DNA of 64,000 bases from positions 18,384,960 through 18,448,959 of the forward strand of contig CM075760.1 in the NCBI GenBank assembly GCA_037974335.1. The letters are read 5' to 3'. Every line of letters starts with the position of its first letter. The first letter of the stretch is position 1. The position numbers and the translations under genes are program-made. The DNA comes from Prionace glauca. Taxonomy: Eukaryota; Chordata; Chondrichthyes; Carcharhiniformes; Carcharhinidae. Of the stretch, positions 1-10,269 are shown one piece after another. Below the pieces are notes generated by a model, which saw nothing but the letters and a program-made list of their open reading frames with translations, made no database searches and was not told the origin of the DNA.

Positions 1-178
1 ATGTGGCCAGTCCACCTAACCCTCACATCTTTGGACTGTGGGAGGAAACCAGAGCACCCAAACGAAACCAATGCAGACACGGGAAGACATGGGCAAATTC
101 CACAGTAACCCAAACCGGGAATCAAACCCGAAGCCCTGGCACTGTGAGGCACCAGTGCTAACCATTGTGCCACCATGC
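1..178 (-). mobile_element. tRNA-derived SINE, 5' part, reverse orientation
   Basis: Read on the minus strand this is the head of the common SINE of this window: a tRNA-like start (gtggcacaatggttagcac), a degenerate B box (gggtttgattccc) and the body ending near gtccaaagatgtgaggg. The copy runs off the left edge, so its 3' end is not seen. It abuts a LINE tail at 178. Confidence 0.75.
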
Positions 179-620
179 CAAGTCTATGAGGAGAGATTAC
201 ACAAATTAGACCTGTTTTCTTTAGAATTTAGAAGGGTAAGGGCTTATCTGATCAAAGTATTCATGATACAGACAGGAAAAGACAGGGTGGATGAAGATAA
301 ACTTTTTCCACTGGTTAGAGATTCTAGATCCAGGAGGCAGTCAATTAGGGTTAGACCTTTCGGGAGGGATATTAGGAAGCACTTCTACTGAGAAAGGATA
401 GTAGAGGTTTGGAAATCTCTTCTACAAAAGACAGTTGATACTAAATTAGTTGCCACCTTTAAATCTTGAGATAGATATATATTTTGTTCAGCATAGGTAT
501 TAAGGGATATGGGCCAAAGGCAGGTATATGGAGTTGGCCACTGAACAGCCATGATCTCATTTAATGGGGCGGTTCAGGCTCGAGGGGCTGAATGGCCTAC
601 TCCTGTTCCTATGTTCGTAC
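178..620 (+). mobile_element. CR1-like LINE, 3' end (family A)
   Basis: The conceptual peptide YEERLHKLDLFSLEFRRVRA followed by LIKVFM and DRVDEDKLFPL is the C-terminal tail of a CR1-type reverse transcriptase ORF. The DNA ends in the family tail ggcctactcctgttcctatgttcg. It is strongly 5' truncated, as is usual for CR1 copies, and more diverged than the copy at 25531-26622. Confidence 0.8.
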
Positions 621-894
621 GTGGGGAGTTTCGACCCACACCGAGGTAGAAATTGAATAATTTTTTTAAAAACTGTTAAACTTAAAGCCACATCAGATAA
701 AAATGAAGTTGATTTCTCAGACACTGCAGTGATTAAACTAACACAAGGAAACAACAGGCAGCAGTTAGCATAGGGTTCTTCAAACCAACACAGACAGAGA
801 GAGAGAGACAGACACACACATACAAACACACACACATACTGACACACAATTGTTTGTAAAATATATAAATGATTCTGTTTGTAATATATCTAAA
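621..894. repeat. AT-rich spacer with (GA)n/(CA)n microsatellite
   Basis: A short purine and CA run lies at about 785-845 (gagagagaca, then acacacac). The rest is AT-rich with no coding signal. The cysteine- and leucine-rich frames here are translations of the microsatellite. Confidence 0.7.
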
Positions 895-1840
895 TGGTTT
901 GGAGCAAAATGTAACTGGTTTTATTCGTAAGTTTGTGAACGACATAAAGGTCGATGAATTTGCGGATAGCAATGAGCACTATCAGAGGATACAGCAGGAA
1001 ACAGATCGATCGGAGACTTGAGCAGAGAAATGGCAAATGAAATTTAATCCGGACAAATGTGAGGTAATGCATTTTGGAAGATTTAATCCGGATAGGAAAC
1101 ATACAGTAACTGGCAGAACCCTTAAGAGTATTGATAGGCAGAGGGATCTGGGTGTACAGGTACACAGGTCACTGAAATTGGCAACACAGGTGGAGAAGGT
1201 AGTCAAGATGGCATATGGCATGCATGCCTTCACTGGCCAGTTTAAAAATTGGCAAGTCATGTTGCAGATTTATAGAACCTTAGTTAGGCCGCACTTGGAT
1301 ATAATGTTCAATTCTGGTCACCATACCACCAGAAGGATGTGGAGGCTTTGGAGAGGGTACAAAAAAGATTGACCAGGATGTTGCCTGACATGGAGGGCAT
1401 TAACTATGAGGAGAGGTTGGAGAAACTTGGTTTCTTCTCACTTGGAACGATGGAGGTTGAGGGGGCGACCTGACAGAAGTCTACAAGCTTATGAGGGGCT
1501 TGGACAGAGTGGATAGTCAGGAACTTTTTCCCAGTGTGGAAGAGTCAATTACCTGGGGGCATAGGTTTAAGATATGAGGGGCAAGGTTTAAAGGAGATGT
1601 ACAAGGCAAGTTTTTTTAGACAGAGGATGGTGAGTGCCTGGAACTTGTTGCCGGGAGAGGTCGTGGAAGCAGATGTGATAGCGACTTTTAAGGGGTGTCT
1701 TGACAAATAAATGAATAAGGTGGGAATAGAGGGATATGGTCCCCAGAAGGGTATGGGGCTTTAGTTCAGTTGGACAGCACGGTCGGTGCAGGCTTGGAGG
1801 GCCGAAGGGCCTGTTCCTGTGCTGTAATTTTCTTTGCTTT
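895..1840 (+). mobile_element. CR1-like LINE, RT C-terminus and 3' tail (family B)
   Basis: Broken frames give the post-catalytic RT segment (MKFNPDKCEVMHFGRFN, then LKSIDRQRDLGVQVHRSLK). The DNA ends in ggagggccgaagggcctgttcctgtgctgtaattttc-type tail sequence. The same family recurs at 10270, 11800 (reverse), 39820, 46985 and 52200. The copy has several frame breaks and is not active. Confidence 0.85.
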
Positions 1841-2057
1841 GTTCACACACAAATAGACTGACACATAATCTGATATTCAGAAAGACACACACACACACAC
1901 ACACAAACAGTGAACCAATTTATTTAATAGTTGAAGCCAAAATTTGAATGCCACATCTGGGGCTGAGAAAAACAGCTCTAAACAATGAAATTGTAGCACA
2001 TGTAAACAGATGAAAAAAGAATCTGGCACTGAAACAGACAAGATAAAACTGTATAAT
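1841..2057. repeat. Spacer with (CA)n run
   Basis: A CA microsatellite lies at about 1886-1905. Nothing else is recognised before the SINE at 2058. Confidence 0.5.
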
Positions 2058-2362
2058 AGAATCCCTACACTGGAGAAGGAGGCCATTCAGCCCATTGATC
2101 CTGCACTGACAACAATCCCACCCAGGCCCTTTTCCCATAACCTCACATGCCAATCCTCCCTGATTAAAAGGGGCAATTTATCATGGCCAATCAACCTAAC
2201 CCATGCATCTTTGGACTGTGGGAGGAAACTGGAGCACCCGAAGGAAATCCACGTAAACACAGGAAGAAAGTGCAAACTCCACACTGTTACCCAAGGCCGG
2301 AAATGAACCCGGGTCCTTGGCGCTGAGAGGCAGCAGTACTAACCACTGTGCCACCGCGGCCG
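2058..2362 (-). mobile_element. tRNA-derived SINE, near full length, reverse orientation
   Basis: On the minus strand it runs from the tRNA-like head (gtggcacagtggttagtac), through a B-box-like gggttcattt segment and the conserved body (ttggactgtgggaggaaac on the plus strand), to a tail that resembles the CR1 end (ctccttctccagtgtaggg). This suggests mobilisation by a CR1-type LINE. Confidence 0.85.
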
Positions 2363-2938
2363 TACTGAAACCTTTTTCCCATTTTTACTCCTGGTTCCAC
2401 CATCCTTGGAACTCCACACATAAATACAGCAGGATCCCAATTTCTGTCTGCATTCTCAGCACCAAAACCAAGTTCCCAACCTCCATCCTGAATCCTAACC
2501 CTAACACCTCACCCTAACTAATACCTAACCCTAATCCTAATGCTGGACTTGCTCCCAAACAGTACATTGAATTTATTGTTAGTTAAAAAGGAAATCTTGA
2601 CAAACACCATGTGTACACCTTTGGTGAATTACAATTTCTCCATCTTCCCTCTCCTTACCTTTCAGCTCCTGTGCAGCATATATTTTAATCTGTTAACAGT
2701 AAATACCAGTTGTTGTCACTGCCTTATATCAGAAAACTCAGGAATGTCACATAAACACTTGGAAACTTCAGATCAAAGACATTTTCAGACTGGAAGCGTC
2801 ACTTACAGTCAGGAACAGTTTTACACCAATTTCTGATTTGACTGCATGTTTTGATTGAAATTCCCAACGAATTTTCATAAAATTTCTAGAAATTTATTGA
2901 ATATTAACAGAAAAGTCTTGCTCTCTTATGAAGAACAG
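2363..2938. other. Non-coding stretch with a telomere-like patch
   Basis: No gene is recognised. Positions 2488-2545 hold degenerate CCTAACCCTAA repeats. The remaining sequence is unique-looking AT-rich DNA. Confidence 0.5.
2488..2545. repeat. Degenerate telomere-like (CCCTAA)n patch
   Basis: Several CCTAACCCTAA and CCTAATCCTAA units sit close together. This is a short interstitial telomere-like tract, possibly a chance simple repeat. Confidence 0.5.
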
Positions 2939-3073
2939 TACAAAGTCTCACAACACCAGGTCAAAGTCCAACAGGTTTATTTGGAATCACGAGCTTTCGG
3001 AGTGATGCTCCTTCATCAGGTGTGAGACTTCTTACTGTGTCCACTCCAGTCCAACTCCAGCATCTCCACATCT
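2939..3073 (-). repeat. Dispersed shark repeat (caacaccaggt...catctccacatc family)
   Basis: Contains tctcacaacaccaggt, gtccaacaggtttattt and agctttcggagtgatgctcc in order, then tccaactccagcatctccac. Related copies lie at 6713-6830, 12800-12925, 21810-21940 and 23585-23751 in both orientations. It is non-coding and its class is not known to me. Confidence 0.7.
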
Positions 3074-3343
3074 TATGAAGAAAGCTTCCACACAGTTTAC
3101 CGGGTGACAAACACAGGATAGGTCTGTTCTCTCTACCCAGGACATGTCTTTGTCACAAATCCTGAAACAAGACATTTCTAAATTGGATAAGGTTGGATCT
3201 GATGACCCAAATGTTAACTAACTCTCTGAGTGAAAGTTAAACGGGCTCGAGGGGGAAAATCACTCTGGACAGGAAAGAGTTTTTCAAAGTGATCTGTGCT
3301 GGATTCAGACTGACACCAAATTGACTGGATCTAGAGGAATGAG

Positions 3344-3546
3344 ATCTGGAGACCGTCACCTCCAGCTGCAGAGATCAACTTCAACCGTCCGAGTGTCTGA
3401 TCGGAGACCAGTAAACCATTCTGAGGAGACTGTCACCTCCAAACACAGTTCAGCTTCCCCCCGATTTGGGATCAGTAAACCATTCCAAGGAGACTGCCAC
3501 TTCCAGATACGGAGCTCAGCTTTCCCCGATCCAGAAAACCATTCTC
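3344..3546. repeat. Minisatellite, about 65 bp unit, three copies
   Basis: Units share ggagac(t/c)g(t/c)cac near the start and cagtaaaccattc near the end. The 88-codon frame across it is a by-product of the repeat. The flanks 3074-3343 and 3547-3830 show no gene; 3547-3830 may be 3' UTR of the minus-strand zinc-finger gene. Confidence 0.6.
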
Positions 3547-3830
3547 ACTTGTTATGGGTCATCTGCCTTTTCTGCCTATTTAACTGATATACCATATCTA
3601 AACTGTTGCTTCTGAATAAAATGATTTAAAATCTCCAATGACACTGACCATCTTTTTAGGGAATCTCTGACTCCCAGAAATAAAATCTTACAGTTTCTAA
3701 CATTCACCGTTGCTCTTCCTGACTCTAAACACAGTTGTAAAGAAGCTTCTGTTCTGCATCCAGGGCTACTGAACCATGGAAGAGAGTGGCTGGGGCAGAT
3801 TTCTTACACACCTCAGATTAACCCACACGT

Positions 3831-4806
3831 TCAGTCCTCAATGGGATTAACAGCAGCAAAAACAGCTGAATCCAACTCCTGCAGACACTCGTGAAGTTGT
3901 TGGTGTCTCAGCATTTGCTGTAAGTCAGTGAATCCATTCCCACATTCAGAACAGATGACCGGTCTCTCCCTGGTGTGAACTTGCTGGGGTATCATTAGAT
4001 TATTGCTGTTTTTAATGTTCTGCTCGTAATCAAAACATTCATAATGTTTTATATTATAGTGAATTTGCTGATGTTTCAGCAGATTGTATGACTGAGTGAA
4101 TCCCTTCCCACACACAGAGCAAGTGAATGGTCTCTCCCCAGTGTGAACTCGTTGGTGCATCATGAGACCATTGCTGCTTTTAAAGCTCTGCTCACAGTCA
4201 AAACATTTAAAAGGTTTTATATCGGAATGAATTTGCTGGTGTTTCAGCAGGTGGTAAGATTGAATGAAGTTCTTCCCACACACAGAGCAGGTGTCTCTAT
4301 CCAGTGTGAATTCGCTGGTGTACAGTGAGTTCAGATGATCGCCTGAAGCCAGTCCCACAGTGAGAGCATCTGAATGGTCTCTCATCAGTGTGAACACGTT
4401 GATGACACGTCACTTCACCAGAGGTTTTAAAGCACTTCCCACAGTCTGGACATTTAAAGGGTCTCTTGTCAGTGTGAACACGCTGGTGTTTCTGCAGGTT
4501 GGATGTAGCAGTGAATCCCTTCCCACACAAGGGGCAGGTGAATGGCTTCTCCACACTGTGAATGTGTTGGTGCCTCGGCAGATACTTTTTGCTTTTAAAT
4601 GTTTTCTCACAGTCAGAACATTTGAAAGGTGTCTGATCAGTGTGAACGTACTGTTGTGTCAGCAGGCTGGATGACTGAGTGAATCCCTTCCCACAGGTGG
4701 AGCAGGTGAACGGCCTCTCCCCAGTGTGAGCGCGTTGATGCATTTCCAGTTCAGAAGGGTAACTGTATCCTTTCCCACAATCCCCACATTTCCATGGTTT
4801 CTCCAT
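3831..4806 (-). pseudogene. C2H2 zinc-finger gene, frame broken
   Basis: Probable former nuclear DNA-binding protein. Start chosen at the ATG at 4806-4804 (MEKPWKC) in a good Kozak context (ggcaccatgg), the usual start of shark terminal zinc-finger exons. The first frame holds six C2H2 fingers with HTGERP-type linkers and ends at 4297 after HTG. Compared with its sister linkers, a 5-base deletion at about 4290-4297 shifts the frame. The second frame to 3831 has further fingers (DTCSVCGKNFIQSYHLLKHQ onward). Several later fingers have lost zinc ligands, for example FDYEQN where CxxCGK is expected. Without a correction the protein would stop after six fingers, so it is probably a decaying paralogue of 5481-6155. 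A truncated but expressed protein cannot be excluded. Confidence 0.75.
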
Positions 4807-5099
4807 GGTGCCGGTGTCCTTGTGTCTCTCCAGGTTGGACAATCAGTTGAAGACTTGTCCACACACAGAACCTGTGTACAGTTTCTCCCCACTGTGAATG
4901 GTATGTTTTTTCTTCAGGCTTTGTAACTGGTTATAGCTCTTTCACAGTCACTTCACTGGAACACTGTCACTCAGGTGTGTGTGTGTGGATATGTCTCGAT
5001 GCTTTTCCAGTCACACTGATGTTTAAAATCTTTTCCCACAGACAGAACAGACAAATATTTTTCTTTTCACATTCAAAGGCTGATGATATTCAGGTTTGA

Positions 5100-5290
5100 A
5101 AGATTGGAGGTGGTGAGCTACTTTCTTGAAGTGCTGCAGTCCCTGGGGTGTAGGTGCACCAACAGTGCTATTTGGGATGAAATTCTAGGATTTTGAGCCA
5201 GCGACCGTGAAGGCTGCTCAAAAATATTTTCAAGTCGGGATGGTGAAGATTGGAGGTGAACTTCCAGGAAATGCTGTTCTTGAATCAAGG
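5100..5290. repeat. Dispersed repeat fragment (ctgcagtcc...aagtcgggatgg family)
   Basis: Matches the pattern of the longer copy at 51190-51600: cttgaa..gctgcagtc, then a gtgctgtt-like block, then cagcgacagtgaagg and tttccaagtcaggatgg. It interrupts the 5' side of the minus-strand zinc-finger pseudogene. Confidence 0.55.
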
Positions 5291-5480
5291 GAAAATATCA
5301 CGGATGGTGCTTTCAAAAAGAGACTTTACAGCTCCGAAAATCTGTGACATAACCAAGATATTTAAGAGCCAGCCAGTTATAGAGTTTGTTAATATCAGCA
5401 GGAGCAAGCCAAATATTATCAGGTTATCAGTATTAAAATGTGATTAACAGCAGCAAAAATAACAGAATCCAACAATGCAG

Positions 5481-6155
5481 TTACTTATGAATTTGCTGGT
5501 GTGTCAGCAGGTTGGATGGCTGAGTGAATCCTTTCCCACACACAGAGCAGGTGAATGGCCTCTCGCCAGTGTGAGTGTGTTGGTGTATCACTAGGTTAAA
5601 GGACGTTGTGAATCCCTTCCCACACACAGAGCAGGTGAATGGCCTCTCCCCTGTGTGAGTTCGCTGGTGTATCAGCAGGTTGGATGGGTGAGTGTATTCC
5701 TTCCCACACACAGAGCAGGTGAACGGTTTCTTCCCCGAATGAACTCTCTGGTGGGCAATGAGATTGGGTGAAGACCTGAACCTCTTTCCACAACTGGTGC
5801 AGCTGAATGGCCTCTCTTCACTGTGGGTTTGCTGGTGTTCCAGCAGATGGGAGGATCGAGTGAATCCCTTCCCACACTCGGAGCAGCTGAATGGTCTCTC
5901 TCCGGTGTGAACTCGCTGGTGTGCAGTGAGGTTGGATGAAGACCTGAACCTCTTTCCACAGGAAGTGCAGCTGAATGGCTTCTCCTCAGTGTGAGTTTGT
6001 TGGTGTGACTGAAAACAGGACAACTGAGTAAATCCCTTCCCACACACAAAACAGGTGAATGGTTTCTCCCCAGTGTGAATGCGTCGATGGTTTTCTAACA
6101 GGGATGGATACTTGAATCCTTTACCACATTCCTCACATTTCCATGGTTTCCCCAC
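5481..6155 (-). CDS. C2H2 zinc-finger protein, eight fingers, start uncertain
   Basis: Predicted nuclear sequence-specific DNA-binding protein. Eight canonical fingers follow one another with TGEKP/TGERP linkers, from [19 protein letters not shown] at the N-terminus to [17 protein letters not shown] at the C-terminus, ending QQIHK and stop. No KRAB, SCAN or BTB domain is visible in this exon. A likely terminal-exon acceptor (ctgttttacag, then gatattgg) lies at 6484 and matches the acceptor at 8992 of the plus-strand gene. Oddity: the usual ATG GAG AAA CCA start is here GTG GGG AAA CCA (6155-6153). An in-frame TGA lies 14 codons upstream and no ATG lies between. Translation must begin at a non-ATG codon, inside the finger array or in another exon, or the gene is newly dead. 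The finger frame itself is clean. Confidence 0.8.
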   Translation of the reverse strand: MGKPWKCEECGKGFKYPSLLENHRRIHTGEKPFTCFVCGKGFTQLSCFQSHQQTHTEEKPFSCTSCGKRFRSSSNLTAHQRVHTGERPFSCSECGKGFTRSSHLLEHQQTHSEERPFSCTSCGKRFRSSPNLIAHQRVHSGKKPFTCSVCGKEYTHPSNLLIHQRTHTGERPFTCSVCGKGFTTSFNLVIHQHTHTGERPFTCSVCGKGFTQPSNLLTHQQIHK

Positions 6156-6712
6156 ATTGTCGGTGTCCTTGTGTCTCTCCAGGTTGGATGATCAGTTGAA
6201 GCTTCGTCCACATACAGAACATGTACAGTATCTCCTCGTTGTGAATGGTGTGATGTTTTTCCAGGCTGTGTAACAGGTCAAAGCTCTTTTCATTATCAGT
6301 TCACTGGAACACTCAATTGGATGTGTGTGTCTCAGTGCTTTTCCAGTCACACTGATATTTAAAATCTTTTCCCACAGACAGAACAGAGAAACATTTCTCC
6401 TTCCACATTCAAAGGCCGATGATATTCAAACCCCAATGAACTGAATGACTGGTTGCAGTCTGTAAATCGTCCATTTCCAATATCCTGTAAAACAGTTTAG
6501 AAACGTCATCACTATCAGTCCAGGATAGAAATTGTAAACAGATAATTCTTGTTTCTCTGGAACATATTTTCCTCTCTTGTTCCCCCATATCTTTAAGTTC
6601 CTGTCCCACACAGTCTCCACCCCCCGGGGCTGAAATCCAAACCCTATATCTTCATTTCTTTCCTCCACTCCCAATTTCCTCTCTCTCTCTCCTCTGTCTG
6701 GGTTCAGTTTGA

Positions 6713-6830
6713 CAACACCAGGTTTAACTCACTTGTGAGTTTACTATCAAATAAATCGGTTGGACTGGTGTTGTCAGACTTTTTACTGTGTTTACCCCAG
6801 TCCAACGCCGGCATACCCACATCATGGGTT
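6713..6830 (+). repeat. Dispersed shark repeat (same family as 2939-3073)
   Basis: Contains gtttactatcaaataaatcg, gttggactggtgttgtcag, then cccagtccaacgccggcat and acatcatg. It lies just inside the presumed first intron of the minus-strand zinc-finger gene. Confidence 0.7.
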
Positions 6831-6984
6831 CAGTTCTCCAGCACCTGTCTGCAGACTGACAATAAAACCAGTGGGTCTTATTGGGGATGTTGGGGCCTCC
6901 AGCGGGTATTTGTGAATCCTCCCCGCCTACCTCCCAGGGTTTCCTTCCTTCCCAGAGATCAGAGTCCTCATTGATTTTGAGGCC

Positions 6985-7660
6985 AAAGTGTAACCTCTTA
7001 TTTACTGTCCCGCTCCCCCATCACCATCCTCCAGTGACTGAGCCAGGATGGGGCCGTTAACCTGGGCCTGTTCCCGGGAGGGAGGGAGGGAGAAGCCCCG
7101 CAGCTGCAAACCAGGGAGCTGACAATGATTCTGAAGGGTTTGCGGATCCACAAAGTGTTTCCAGACCCTCCCAGCCACCGCCTAACGCTGACTCCGCTTC
7201 TCCGGGACAAACAAGCACCAAGGACAGCAATGACACTGCGCATGCTCCACATCACAATGCCCAGGGACTGATTGACGGCAGCTCCTGGCCAATAGGAAGA
7301 GGGGGCGTGGCTGGAGGACCGAGCGGGAGCGGCTGGTCCTCCAACCAATCGGAGTGAACGAGGTGGAAGAACCTGAAGCATGCGCAGTGCGGGTAATAAC
7401 GGAAGACGGATGGTTTTAACTTGGAAGCGAGATCAATACGAGGTAGAGGACGGCGTGTGGGGAACGATAAACATTGCGGGTGGGTGGAGAGGCTTCGTAA
7501 ACATGTTGTTCAAACCCAAATCCCGGAAAACAACTTTCCGGTTCTCCCCGTTTGTACCAAATGGAGCCGCAGGTTGTAGTGTTGGACCCGGGCTGACTGC
7601 CGCCATTGAGGCTGAATGTGGGAGGCCGGCAGGGATTGTGAATGGAGAGTAAAGCTCTGA
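6985..7660. promoter_or_regulatory. CpG-rich segment, probable divergent zinc-finger promoter
   Basis: This is the most CpG- and GC-rich part of the left end. It contains an NRF1-like tgcgcatgc (about 7236-7244), another gcatgcgcagtgcgg (about 7378), CCAAT-type boxes (ggccaatagg at about 7286 and ccaatcggag), and a GC box (agggggcgtgg, about 7300). It lies between the minus-strand zinc-finger exon (acceptor at 6484) and the plus-strand one (acceptor at 8992), about 0.5 kb and 1.3 kb away. By position and composition it is inferred to drive both. First exons cannot be fixed from sequence alone. Confidence 0.65.
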
Positions 7661-7770
7661 CGTCACAATGGAATGGGTGAATGAGTGTGACGGCACAACA
7701 GAACGGGTGAATGTGTGACGTCACAATGGAACGGGTGAATGAGTGTGACGTCACAATGGAATGGGTGAGA
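7655..7770 (+). promoter_or_regulatory. Tandem CRE-like (TGACGTCA) minisatellite
   Basis: About four tandem units of roughly 30-35 bp carry tgacgtcacaatggaa(t/c)gggtga. Three keep the palindrome TGACGTCA, the CREB/ATF site, and one has tgacggca. It follows the CpG-rich segment directly, so it may act as a multimerised CRE, or may be only a minisatellite. Confidence 0.6.
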
Positions 7771-7817
7771 GTTCCAGATGAGGTGAGACTGGGCTGGAGT
7801 CGGGCGATGGCACTGAC

Positions 7818-7980
7818 ATGTGACCCGGTGGCACAGTGGTTAGCATAGCTGCCTAACAGTGCCTGGGACCCGGGTTCAATTTCCAGCCTTGGGTCGCTGC
7901 CTGTGCAGAGTTTCTACATTCTCCCCATGTCTGTGTGGGTTTCCTCCGGTTGTTCTGGTTTCCTTCCACAGTCCAGACAG
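7818..7980 (+). mobile_element. tRNA-derived SINE, 5' half
   Basis: The head gtggcacagtggttagcat, B-box-like gggttcaattt and body tttcctccggttgttctgg are present. The element stops after ccacagtcc and lacks the CR1-like tail. Confidence 0.8.
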
Positions 7981-8009
7981 TGGAACTCCCTCTCTCTCTC
8001 CTCTAACTG

Positions 8010-8620
8010 GGAGCACCAATAGTTTCAAAATAGTTCTGGAAAAAGATAGGACAGGTCCACAGCTCAAGGCCCTAAACTGGAGCAGGGCCACTTTTATGGG
8101 CATTAGGCAGGATCTAGCAAATGTCGATCAGGTGAGTTTGTTTGAAGGGAAAGGAATGACTGGCAAATGGGAGGTTTTAAAAGTGTGATATCAAGAGTCC
8201 AGGGGCAGTATATTCCTGTTAAGATGAAAGGAAAGAATGGGAAATATAGGGATCTCTGACACTCAAGAGACATTGAGGCTCTGGTCAGTTAAAAGAAGGA
8301 AGCATACATTGGGTTTAGGCAATTGGGGACAATTGAATCACTCTGACTATAAAAAGTGTAAGAAAATCCTGAAGAGGGAAATCAGGAGGACAAAAAGAGG
8401 GTATGATATGGGTCTGGCAGGTAAGATTAAAGAAAATTCTAAGAGGTTCTATAGCTATACTAAGAGTAAAAGGGTGGCTAGAGAGAGAATGGATCCCCTT
8501 AAAAATCAGTATTGCCATCTGTGTGTGGAGCCACAGGAGATGGGTGAGATTTTTAATGAATACTTCTCTTCTGTGTTTATTGCAGAAAGCACCATGGGTG
8601 CTAAAGAAATAAGGGAAACA
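8010..8620 (+). mobile_element. CR1-like LINE fragment, linker between endonuclease and RT
   Basis: Broken frames give KKILKREIRRTKRGYDMGLA, IKENSKRFYSYTKSKRVARE and MGEIFNEYFSSVF, the typical segment between the APE endonuclease and the RT in CR1-clade ORF2. Both ends are missing. It lies in the intron upstream of the plus-strand zinc-finger exon. Confidence 0.8.
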
Positions 8621-8675
8621 AATGTCTTGGACGTGCGCATGTTACTTGGGAGGAGGTATCTGCAGCCTTATAGAA

Positions 8676-8811
8676 GCAAATTACTGCGGATGCTGAAATC
8701 TGAAACCAAGAAACAAAATGCTGCAAAATCTCAACAGGTCTGGCAGCAGCTGCAAGGAGAGAAAAGAGCTGATATTTCTTGTCTGGATGACCCTTTGTCA
8801 AAGCTCTGAAA
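8676..8811 (+). repeat. Short dispersed repeat (agcaaattactgcggatg family)
   Basis: Begins agcaaattactgcggatgct and ends ccctttgtcaaagctc. Copies occur at 44050-44265 and at 61121-61592, the latter split by a SINE. It is non-coding and looks like a short non-autonomous element. Confidence 0.65.
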
Positions 8812-9304
8812 CGCCAGTTCTTTGGTCCATACAGATGGCTGCCAGACCTGCTGAGAGTGAGGAGAGAATGTGAGGGATAGAGATTTACAGCTTTTGGGGA
8901 ATGAGAGAGGAAAGAATGTTCCATAGAAATTATCAGTTCTGAATTTCTATCCTGTACTGACACTGATAACTTTTGGAAACTCATTTTACAGGATACTGAA
9001 AGAGGAGTCACAGGCCGAAATCTCAAACATCACGTCTAGATGTGACAGAGTCATATTCCTTGGGACCTCAATATCATTGGACTTTGAATCCAGACGGAGA
9101 AATGATTGTCCAGTCTGTCAATTTGAAAAGATTTGAAATGCCAGTGTGAGTGAAAAAGAGTCAAAACATGCCACACTTGAGTGAGTGTGTTCCAATGCAC
9201 TGACTAAAGAGCTTCAACCAGTTACACATAAATATCACACCATTCACAGCGGGAAGAGACTGTTTCAACTCATTGTCCACTCAAGAAGTAAGGACACCTG
9301 CACC

Positions 9305-10063
9305 ATGGAGAAACCATGGAAATGTGTGGACTGTGGGAAGGGATATGGAGCCCCATCTAAGCTGGAAGCTCATCGGCGCAGCCACACTGGGGAGAGGCCA
9401 TTCACCTGCCCTCAGTGTGGGAAGGGATTTAATCAGTTATCCAGCTTACGGATGCACCAGCGAGTTCACACTGGGGAGAGGCCATTCCCCTGCTCTCAAT
9501 GTGGGAAGGGATTCAGTCAGTTATCTGACCTGCAGACACACCAGCGAGTTCACACTGGAGAGAGACCATTCACCTGCTCTCAGTGTGGGAAGGGATTCAC
9601 TCGATCATCCCACCTGCAGAGACACCAGCAAGTTCACACTGGAGAGAGGCCATTCACCTGCTCTCAGTGTGGAAAAGGATTCACTCGGACATCTCACCTG
9701 CAGAGGCACCAACGAGTTCACACTGGGGAGAGGCCATTCATCTGCTCTCAGTGTGGGAAGGGATTCACTCAGTCATCCAACCTGCAGACACATGAACGAC
9801 TTCACACTGGGGAGAGGCCGTTCACCTGTTCTCAGTGTGGGCAAGAGTTCAGTCAGTCAGTCGACCTGCAGAGACACCAGCGACGTCATGCAGGGGAGAG
9901 GCCGTTCACCTGCTCTCAGTGTGGGAAGGGATTCACTCAGTTAGCTGACCTGCGGACACACCAGCGAGTTCACACTGGGGAGAGGCCATTCACCTGCAGT
10001 GTGTGTGGGAAGGAATTCAGAGTTTCATCCCGGCTGCTGAGACACCAACAAGTTCACGAGTGA
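9305..10063 (+). CDS. C2H2 zinc-finger protein, nine fingers
   Basis: Predicted nuclear DNA-binding protein of 252 residues. The start is the ATG at 9305 (MEKPWKC) in a strong Kozak context (caccatgg); the frame stays open upstream to 9185 but without an ATG. Nine C2H2 fingers run back to back with HTGERP linkers: finger 1 [18 protein letters not shown], fingers 2-8 mostly [10 protein letters not shown], finger 9 [10 protein letters not shown], then QQVHE and stop. All zinc ligands are present. The likely terminal-exon acceptor is at 8991/8992 (cattttacag, then gatactg). The exon is intact, unlike its two minus-strand neighbours. No effector domain is visible, so repressor or activator function is unknown. 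The sequence after the stop to about 10260 is probably 3' UTR. Confidence 0.9.
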   Translation: MEKPWKCVDCGKGYGAPSKLEAHRRSHTGERPFTCPQCGKGFNQLSSLRMHQRVHTGERPFPCSQCGKGFSQLSDLQTHQRVHTGERPFTCSQCGKGFTRSSHLQRHQQVHTGERPFTCSQCGKGFTRTSHLQRHQRVHTGERPFICSQCGKGFTQSSNLQTHERLHTGERPFTCSQCGQEFSQSVDLQRHQRRHAGERPFTCSQCGKGFTQLADLRTHQRVHTGERPFTCSVCGKEFRVSSRLLRHQQVHE

Positions 10064-10269
10064 TGACGGGTTGGATTTTGCTGTTATTGTTTCTGATCTC
10101 AATTACATCCAGGATTGCATTTTGTTCATTCTCACAGTTGGCCAATGGGACTGGCTGGTCTCAGCCTCCACTGAGCTGATGCTCTCTGAGTCTTTTTGCG
10201 AATACCTGGTTTCAAATGTCATAAGGATCACAGAGTGACAGGGTGTTAGGAAGTTTAGAGATATTTAGT

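Noticed and set aside
557-972. Cys/Leu/Val-rich minus-strand ORFs
   Set aside because: They are translations of GA/CA microsatellite sequence.
9273-9944. Second long plus-strand ORF across the zinc-finger exon
   Set aside because: Frame shadow of the nine-finger gene. The repeat periodicity of fingers keeps alternative frames open.
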